A DNA stretch of 64,000 nucleotides, taken from assembly GCF_000143415.4 (NCBI RefSeq), contig NW_003314272.1, forward strand, positions 1,831,146 through 1,895,145. Reading direction: 5' to 3'. Origin of the DNA: Selaginella moellendorffii. Its lineage: Eukaryota > Streptophyta > Lycopodiopsida > Selaginellales > Selaginellaceae. Shown here piece by piece: positions 57,154 through 64,000 of this stretch. Under the pieces are notes generated by a model. It was not told the DNA's origin. It did no database searches and saw only the letters and a program-made list of their open reading frames with translations. How positions within the stretch are numbered: the first letter of the stretch is position 1; each line of letters starts with the position of its first letter. A program made the translations under genes and the position numbers.

Positions 57154-58872
57154 TTAGGGTTCTTCCGTGCTGTAAAGGCCGAAGAGCATTACATAGGCCG
57201 CGGCGTGCTCGGGCTCCAGCTCCCTCGCAATCTCGGCGGCGTCGGATCCATTCTCCACATCCGACTGCGTCCTGCAAGCGCCCAGCACATTCCGCCACTC
57301 GATCCCCCCCGGCTCGAAGGGCATAGCGGCGATGAGATCCATGAGCTCCTCCATCATCCCCAGCCGGCCGAGCAGATCGATCACGCAGCCGTAGTGCTCC
57401 ATCGAGGGCGCGATGCCGTGGTCGCCACTCATGGCCAGGAAGTAGCTCCGGCTGGGCAGCAAGAGCCCGCCGTGGCTGCACGCCGCCAGGATGCTCACAA
57501 ACGCGACGCCCGACGGCTGCACGCCCTCCCACGCCATCCTCTCGAAGACCTCGCGCGCCGCCCGGGACCGCCCGTGCCGCGCGTACGCCGCCACCAGCGC
57601 GGCCCACGACACCGCATCCCGCGGCGCGGCGGCGCCGCCCATCTCCTCGAACGCCACCCGGGCGCCCGCCAGGCTCCCGCATTTGCCATACATGTGGATG
57701 AGCGTGTTGCCTAGCGTCGTGCTCGCGAGACTCCGCGACGCCCGGACGCGCGCGTGGATCGATCGCCCCTCCGCCAGCGCGCCGATGCTCGCGCAGCCGT
57801 CGAGGGCGCTCACGAAGCTCACCTGGTTGGGGCGGACCCCCTCGAGATCCATCCGCTGGAGGAGCTCCAGCGCCTCCTTGCCGTGCCCGAGCTGGGCATT
57901 TGCTGCGATGATCGCGTTCCAGGCGATCACGTCCCTCTTTGAGATCCCCTGGAAGATCTCTCGCGCGTCCTCGACGCTGCCACACTTGCCATACATGTTG
58001 ATCAGCGCGGTGGCGACGAGAACATCGCTTCTCTCCTCCTCTTCTTCGTAGCGATCGATGTAGCGATGGATTTTCCGGCCCTCTTCCAGATCGTGGAGAT
58101 TGGAGCACGCGCCTAGCGCGGTGATGAAGGTGACGCGGTTGGGCCTGGCCTCGCCGGCCTCGACCACCGCCCAGAAGAGCTCCAGGGCGGCGGCGCTGTG
58201 CCCGAGCTGGGCATACGCCTGGATCATCGCGGTCCACGCCACCACGTCCCTCCCGGACGAGAAGCTCTCGAAGATCTCTTTGGCGTCGCGCAGGCTGCCA
58301 CACTTGCCATACATGTTGACGAGATTGTTGCAGAGGATGGGATCCGCGGCGAGGCCGTCAGCGATGATCTTGGCGTGGATGGCTCGGCCCTCGCCCAGCG
58401 CGGCGCCGCCCAGATCAGCGCACACGCTGAGCAGCACCACGAATGTGACGCTGCTGGGGCGGACACCCTCCCGGCCCATGCGCTGGAAGAGCTCCAGCGC
58501 GTCGCGGCCATGCCCGGTCTGGGCATATGCACCGATCATGATCGACCACGAGAATCGGTTCCTCCGGGGCATGGAGTCGAAGATCTCGCGCGCGCTGGCG
58601 ATGTCGCCGCAGCGGCCATACATGTGGATCACCAGATTGGCCACGAAATGGTCGCGGATGAGGCCGATCGAGGAGATCTCCGCGTGGAGGCGCCGGGCCT
58701 GGGGCAGGGATCTGGAATTAGTGCAGTCGCGGAGCTTGGCCGTGTAGATTTGCTTGGTTTCTTCGAAGTGATCGGTTTGATTCGTGGACGGCGCTTCTGC
58801 GTGGCTGCTATGGAGACGCGCGAATCGTGGTCGTCGCCGGCGAATGCTCCATTGCCCCCATTTCCACCACAT
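57154..58872 (-). CDS. PLS-type pentatricopeptide repeat protein with partial E domain
   Basis: Intronless 572-aa frame. An Arg/His/Ser-rich N terminus (MWWKWGQWSIRRRRPRFARL) is consistent with mitochondrial targeting. About 13 PPR motifs follow in P-L-S order, with the typical HMYGKCGSL, DVVAWTAMIQAYAQLGH and ARRLHAEISSIG segments. It ends in an E-domain start (WRNVLGACRTQSDVENG ... ELEPEHAAAYVMLFGLYS) and stops without DYW. Predicted to bind organelle RNA for editing, needing a DYW partner. It is GC-rich. A scrambled fragment of the same sequence lies at 61570-61830. Confidence 0.92.
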   Translation of the reverse strand: MWWKWGQWSIRRRRPRFARLHSSHAEAPSTNQTDHFEETKQIYTAKLRDCTNSRSLPQARRLHAEISSIGLIRDHFVANLVIHMYGRCGDIASAREIFDSMPRRNRFSWSIMIGAYAQTGHGRDALELFQRMGREGVRPSSVTFVVLLSVCADLGGAALGEGRAIHAKIIADGLAADPILCNNLVNMYGKCGSLRDAKEIFESFSSGRDVVAWTAMIQAYAQLGHSAAALELFWAVVEAGEARPNRVTFITALGACSNLHDLEEGRKIHRYIDRYEEEEERSDVLVATALINMYGKCGSVEDAREIFQGISKRDVIAWNAIIAANAQLGHGKEALELLQRMDLEGVRPNQVSFVSALDGCASIGALAEGRSIHARVRASRSLASTTLGNTLIHMYGKCGSLAGARVAFEEMGGAAAPRDAVSWAALVAAYARHGRSRAAREVFERMAWEGVQPSGVAFVSILAACSHGGLLLPSRSYFLAMSGDHGIAPSMEHYGCVIDLLGRLGMMEELMDLIAAMPFEPGGIEWRNVLGACRTQSDVENGSDAAEIARELEPEHAAAYVMLFGLYSTEEP

Positions 58873-58889
58873 TCAATTCCCCAAGAGCC

Positions 58890-59406
58890 CTAGATTCCTT
58901 GCCTTGAAAGCGCATATGCCATCCGCGGCCTTTCATGCTCGATTGAGAGGAAAATGGGTGCTCCTCCGCGACAGCGTCGACCACGTGTCCTGTGACAGCA
59001 ATCTAGATGCTTTCCAGGAGAACTTCCAGTGGCTGGCTCTTCCTTGGATGCTAGTAACTCTGATTGCCAAGCATGTACCACCAATCTGCCGATCAAACGC
59101 AAGGGGATATCGATCGAGATGTGATGATGCTTACTTTGATCGATTTCCCTGTGACAGGAAATCACACCTCCAGATCATAATTCTTCGCTGCAGCTCCTCA
59201 GACATGTTGTTAACTCTGTATACAAACTCCTAAACTTGGAAATGCCCGATCTCCAAAATCATGAAAATACTAAGGTTAATCAGCAAATTCGAATGTGTGC
59301 ATTTGTATCTTATTAAACTTTCAATAGTACAAAGAAAAACGTGTACATTTCAATCTCAATGAAAGCATTCTCGTAGCATTGGAAATCTAAGAGTAATTTT
59401 CGTGGT
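58890..59406. other. Intergenic, nothing recognised
   Basis: Promoter side of the PPR gene. Open frames here are short and without family features. Confidence 0.5.
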
Positions 59407-59802
59407 TTGTATTTTCCAGTGCCGCCACTCCTCCATCGAGACATCCGTCTCTGGAATGTAGTGTTTGATTACACCACAGGCTCCTACTTCCTACTGGATT
59501 TGGAAACAATTTCACTACTAAGAATACCATTTGCAAATGAATTGCCAGCATGCGACGACAAGACACTCGAGAAAGTCAGCATATTAGAAATTGAAACTGA
59601 AACTTGTTTTTACCAGATACAGCTTGGTGTCATGCTGAACAAGATCTCTCTGTGCCTGGGTGAGCTAAGCGCACCAGCACACGCGTTTCTGGCAAAACTC
59701 ATCGACAAAGTAGCAGTCAGCCTCATGGATTCCTGGATTGTGACCCCCAGTGGACCACCGCCCCCGCCCTTGAATGACAACGTGGAGCGAGCCAAATCCT
59801 GA
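59407..59802 (+). pseudogene. Kinase-like family fragment (C-terminal half)
   Basis: The frame reads LLHRDIRLWNVVFDYTTGSY and FLLDLETIS, then DDKTLEKVSILEIET ... and ends NVERAKS. HRDxxxxN followed by LDLE has the layout of a protein-kinase catalytic loop and metal-binding Asp. The same family appears on the other strand at 60184-60868. No start codon or N-terminal lobe is found, although an AG at 59418-59419 could be a splice acceptor. Probably a fragment or a last exon whose partners are lost. Confidence 0.5.
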
Positions 59803-60183
59803 ATATTACTATCTACTATTTTGTAGACGTATGAATTGGTGACCAAAGCCAGTCAACGTCGTTCTCTCGATGGTACCAATAGCTGTCGGGAGTTGATATC
59901 ATGGATGAAAGGGGGCCAGAAGAACCAGGCTCCTGGAGTGATCAACAGCAAGAGCACGATCGCGAAATTGAATCGCTCTGACTGTTTTCTTTGACCTGTC
60001 GTTGCCATCCACATACTACTACAATCTTTTAGCTTCACCATTGGATAATTGATCCTAGGACTTTAAACACAATCTTATTTACGATCACTATTGACTTTCT
60101 CCGAGAGCCCTCCTTGAGAGCCAGAGAGCTCGTCTTCATCCTCTTGGACTTGAGCTTGCTAATAAACGCAAGCCCATCTTCAC

Positions 60184-60868
60184 TCACATCGATCCTCTTT
60201 CCACCACCACCACAGATTCTCCTAGCTGATACAAATCCGACTCGTCAGTGTACGTCCCGAGCTCGTCCACCATGTTATCGTCATTTGCCTTTGGGTTTTG
60301 TCCACTCTCACACACCGCTTCCAGATCCAGCAAGAACCACGACCCGGTGGCATGATCGTAGGCAACGTTGGCCCATCTCACATCGTAATGAACCAGCCCT
60401 GTATGTTATGATCGGCCATGCAACACCCTCAAAGAGAATTTGATTCTTACCTTCGTTCTGGAGGAGCTCGAGTGCTCTGCAAATGGAGTAAGCCACGGAC
60501 TTGAACTCGTGTTCATTCCTCGGGAGAGGATACACATCGACGTAATACTTTCTCCGCGGCCCACAAATACTCCCGCCTGTTGCCAGTGTTGATTTTGGAA
60601 AGTTGGTAAGCTCTCCACAAAAACTCAGGCCATGCAACCACGTCCAACGTGGTCGTCTGCTCCGGATATCCATCTTCACTGGACGACGAGGGCATCGACG
60701 AGCTTGACGGATCGAGTGAAGCTCGGGCATCGGGCTTGGTGAAACGGACTCGGTTCTCGGCCGGACTAAGGTCTTGAGCAAGTCCAGGAACTTGTGGATG
60801 GAACTCTTCTTTTCATAAGAGGCGAGGCACTGGACCCCACTCTGGCTCCTAAAGAAGAGGCTCCGCAA
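60184..60868 (-). CDS. Kinase-like protein of an apparently lineage-specific family (partial)
   Basis: Two minus exons, 60868-60451 and 60398-60184, join in phase (about 210 aa). Exon 2 begins GLVHYDVRWANVAYDHATGS and continues FLLDLEAV, giving an HxDxxxxN catalytic-type loop and LDLE in place of DFG, then an acidic tail. Exon 1 ends YVDVYPLPRNEHEFKSVAYS and ALELLQNE. Its first part is Arg/Pro-rich and probably out of frame: another frame of 60690-60560 (DVVAWPEFLWRAYQLSKI) looks more natural, so a frameshift is likely. No Gly-loop or Lys is visible. Gene fragment or recent pseudogene. Confidence 0.45.
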
Positions 60869-61511
60869 CTCTGTTGCTCCTCGAACTAAGTGCTGGACCA
60901 GAGAGTCGCGTCCCAGAACCCAGCCATTGTTTTGCAGGCTAGAGCGTTCGCAGCCATTTCCTCTGCCCTAGAAATATTAGGTGACGGACTGGTCTATAAC
61001 GCCCGTCATTCTGGATGATTGCAAATGACTTGGAGAACTTTCCACGATTCGAGTGCCGGTGTCATCTTGGCAGCCCAAGCTCAGGTGGCAGCTGAAGAGG
61101 AGAACGGGCAGCTGCTGCTGCTGACGATCCACGATGTCTTTGTACTCGTGAGATATCTATTTCGCAGGCTGAAACGTCGACACGAGACGGGAGCATCGGA
61201 ACCTCGAGGTGCTGCAATAATGTCTCAAGTGAGAAGGCCATCGTGGATTCTGGCGCTGGATCCTGAAGAAAGGACGACCAGAGCAAGGAAGAAAGTGGAC
61301 AAGCCGAACCTGCTTGTGACCAGGCTGCTGCTGCCGACATATCTTTCAGAAAGCCGCGCCAGAGGTAAATACGTAATGCCTGTTTTCGAATAGAATGAAC
61401 GAAGCAGCTTGTCATCCTTCAACCGCCCAGTACTCTGGAACCGTTGCCACCTTGAGGAAAGCTCGTCTTGTACATGTTGGGCAGCAAAACGAAGTGGGAG
61501 TCGTCGTTGGG
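60869..61511. other. Between kinase-like and PPR fragments, nothing assignable
   Basis: Contains overlapping short open frames on both strands (for example GRLKDDKLLRSFYSKTGITY on minus near 61400) with no recognised domain. Likely gene debris. Confidence 0.4.
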
Positions 61512-61850
61512 CTATGACCTCGGGAGCTCGGATATGCAAATGAAGGTGACATCGTTTGGCTCAATCCCCTCCAGGATCATGTTCTTGAAGATCTCGAGGG
61601 CTTCCTCGCGGCCATGCTGAGAGTAGGTTCCTCCTCCGGGGGCATGGAATGGGAGACCGATCGCGCGCTGGCGATGTCGCCGCAGCGCCCATACATGTGG
61701 ATCATGAAGTGGTCCCAATCGAGGAGATCTCGTCGTGGAGGCGCCGGGCCTGGGGCAGGGACCTATAAATCCTGCAGTCGCGGAGCTTGGCCGTGTAAAT
61801 TTGCTTGGTTTGGATGGCCCTGGTGCATGGAGACGCTGCCAAGGGAAGAA
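61512..61850 (-). pseudogene. Scrambled fragment of the neighbouring PPR gene
   Basis: On the minus strand, KQIYTAKLRDC ... RSLPQARRLHDEISSIG at about 61810-61715 matches the start of the 57154-58872 PPR protein almost word for word. It is followed, after a short deletion, by HMYGRCGDIASAR in another frame. Then comes a jump to a distal motif (SQHGREEALEIFKNMILEGI, EPNDVTF). Frameshifts and internal deletions make it non-functional. Confidence 0.85.
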
Positions 61851-62554
61851 TCTGACAAATTTCATTACTTATACCTTGTTGTTTTATGTGCTTCCATTGA
61901 TCTTGTGAACAAGGAGAAGAAAACATTAATATTATGAAAGACTGTATCAGGATAAGAAATGTTTTCAGCAAGGCCAGTCACTTAGAATGGTGTTTGACAA
62001 GATCATTGTGGAGAACAGTCAATAGAAAAAACTCCATTGATTGACCTGCATTGCTGGGTATATGTGAATCTATCCACAAAAAAGACACCATCCATAGTTT
62101 TTGTACATTTCTACAAGCAAGCTTGCAATAAAAGGGTAATTTTCAAGTTTGAAATTGAGAGACAATTCAATCTGAGCAATGAAATTGATTGAATTAAAAT
62201 TAAGAAATTTTACAAAATATTATAGAATATACTTGAATAGGAATATTATTATTATAGTTAATAATTTTCTGCCAATGCTTGGTTTACTTTTTTTGTACTT
62301 GTTTTTAACTTTGTTATTTGTTTTTTTATTATTTTTTTCCATGAGTTCTTATATTCTTTTGAATTGTAATAAATATTAAAGCTATTCACATGGTTTTTTA
62401 TACATATGTATTTCAATAATGATACTTAGGAATCTTAAAGTTAACAATAGCCCTAAGTATAACAAAAAAAATAACATATATCAAGAATTCTTATTTAAAA
62501 ATTAAAATTGTAATAAGAACACTAAAAATAATAAAATAAAATTTTGACTGCAAT
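61851..62554. other. AT-rich sequence without gene
   Basis: Composition becomes strongly A/T-rich from about 62160, leading into the decayed retroelement. Upstream parts may be further eroded element sequence. Confidence 0.5.
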
Positions 62555-64000
62555 ATCAATTCATCTAGTGTTACTTTTCAAATTCGTTTTTATAACAAAA
62601 GGTCTTTTATTATTTTCTCTGTATTGATTGATACATACTCAAGTTTATCCTCTATTGCTCAGGCTATTGCTACATATTACCGTCTATAGTTGTATCGTAT
62701 GGTAGAGTTAATCTTTCAATAGTTGTATACATGCACGTGCATGGGATGAGATGGATTTAATTGTGCATATGAGAGATCTTAAGCTTAAGTTTCAAATGTT
62801 ACGGGTGGTGCCAAATTAAACTTTTGACCTCATCCTTGGTATAACAATTATGCCAAATATAACTTTAAAGGCTTCTCTCTCTTGTTTCATACTTTCTTAT
62901 ATTTCTTTCATTTTTTTTTATATTTTTTCATTTTCATTTCTTCACTTTTACCTTTATTTCCATCACTTTTTGTTTCCCCAATACTTCCTACTATAGTTCT
63001 TTATTCCCTTTCTATATCCCTTTGATTGTCTTGGTGTCACAATGGTGGACTGACTCAAGGAGTATGCTAATCTTTTACTTTTTCTTATCATCTAAAGTTA
63101 AAATTACAATATGTCATTTTATTCCAATTGGGAATACTTGTTCAATCAAGGTTCTTGTTTGGCAAAAGAGATTAAGATTTTACATATAAACGTTAAGGAG
63201 ATGTTAGAGAAGGGTGTTATTTGAAAGTTTTAGAATCCTTAGGTATGTGAACTTCATTTTGTGACGAAATTTGATTGAAGGCATTTGTTTAAACATTATT
63301 TAAAGGCATTTGATTGAGGGCACTTGTTTAATAGATGATAGTTAATGTAGAAGTACTTTTATATTGATTATCATCCATTAAACAAGGTGACTATCCCAAA
63401 TAAATACTTTCTTCCTCACATGGTTAATATTTTAGATCATTTGGGGAGAAGTTGTTAGTTCACTAAGTTAAATTTTACTTTTAGGTACTGGTAAATATTG
63501 ATGGTCAAGAAAAATGTTCCCAAAATTGTTTTTTATACATTATTTAGTTTATATGAGTTCTTGGTGATGCTGTTCGATCTAAACAATCCTTTATCAACTT
63601 TCTAGCAAATGATGGACAAAGTTCTTTATAATATGTCAAAAATGACTTCTAACTTTATCGATGATGTTTTGATCTACTCAGAAGGGATGTAGGAAAAGCA
63701 CATCTATGATATTTAAAAAATGTTGAATCATTTGTGGGAAGTTGGTTTAAAGTTGAAGTAGTTGAAGTGTATGTTTAGGTCCAAAAACATGATTTATCTT
63801 GGGTATCGTATTTCTTGTGAGGGTTTGTAAGTTGATCTTGGTCATTCAAAAGTTCCCTATTCCGAAGTGTATAACATTTTCTAGGTAAGGTGCAATATCT
63901 CGGTTGTTTTATTAATCATCTTTCAAATTTTACTATACCATTGCGAACATTGTTAAAGTAGTTAACATTGTTTTTTATTTGATTTATAGATTATGATCTT
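62555..64000 (+). pseudogene. Decayed Gypsy pol relic, running off the window
   Basis: Plus-strand translation matches, in order, the pol of the 23-28 kb element. Recognisable pieces are FYNKRS and VLIDTYSSLSSIA (protease, 62580-62660), DEMDLIVHMRDLKLKFQ and TFDLILG (62740-62850), VKEMLEKGVI (63190-63225), the reverse transcriptase FIDDVLIYSEG (63655-63690) and YLGYRISCEGL (63795-63830). Stops appear where C-to-T or G-to-A changes hit Arg, Gln or Trp codons. The sequence is very A/T-rich. It continues past the window end. Confidence 0.85.

Noticed and set aside
57131-58303. 390-aa alternate frame over the second PPR gene
   Set aside because: Arg/Gly-rich shadow of the PPR frame; the 57154-58872 frame carries the repeats.
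1-64000. CRISPR arrays, bacterial operons, riboswitches or plasmid features
   Set aside because: The window is plant nuclear DNA with introns; no such structures are present.
1-64000. Other conserved plant miRNAs (156, 159, 160, 166, 171, 390, 396, 408, 535)
   Set aside because: I looked for their mature sequences on both strands by eye and found only miR319.

Overview
The window is nuclear DNA from a land plant, most likely the lycophyte Selaginella (S. moellendorffii or close kin). Supporting signs are land-plant gene families (STAY-GREEN, SHI/STY, TIFY-CCT-GATA, KCS, DYRKP, miR319), very short introns (mostly 45-130 nt), tight gene packing, several intronless PLS-type PPR genes and a Ty3/Gypsy element. 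The species name is inference; the plant nuclear origin is clear.

Layout. 0-8.6 kb: a TIFY/CCT/GATA transcription factor (5' end cut by the window), STAY-GREEN Mg-dechelatase, a small coiled-coil protein, an unrecognised secreted glycoprotein (minus) and a nonaspanin of the TMN1 type (minus). 9.5-11.8 kb: a SHI/STY/LRP1 factor (minus), followed by about 6.4 kb with no gene I can support. 18.2-21.4 kb: the XPF/RAD1/UVH1 repair nuclease (minus). 22-29.2 kb: an AT-rich block holding a young Gypsy element (minus) with 174-bp LTRs. 29.2-42 kb: a dense plus-strand run made of a GT90/CAP10 glucosyltransferase-like protein, a small plastid-type protein, plastid CDP-diacylglycerol synthase, 3-ketoacyl-CoA synthase, two organelle-type proteins (one with RGG and dsRBD-like features) and the plant-specific LisH-DYRK kinase DYRKP.

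42.9-43.1 kb (minus): a MIR319 foldback, convergent with the DYRKP gene. 45.3-48.3 kb: a Cys-rich protein (plus) and a PPR protein (minus). 48.3-55 kb: gene-poor sequence with a decayed AP-5 zeta (AP5Z1) gene. 55.1-58.9 kb: tRNA-Phe, the initiator-tRNA 2'-O-ribosylphosphate transferase RIT1 (minus) and a second PPR gene (minus). 59-62 kb: fragments of a kinase-like family and a scrambled copy of the second PPR gene. 62.5-64 kb: an old AT-mutated relic of a related Gypsy pol (plus) running off the window.

Functional themes are chlorophyll breakdown, lipid synthesis (CDS4/5, KCS), organ development regulators (SHI/STY, miR319), DNA repair, tRNA modification and organelle RNA processing. There is no operon-like logic, as expected for a plant nuclear genome. 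Exon models were built by reading splice sites (GT/AG) and checking phase; coordinates are my own derivation without transcript evidence.
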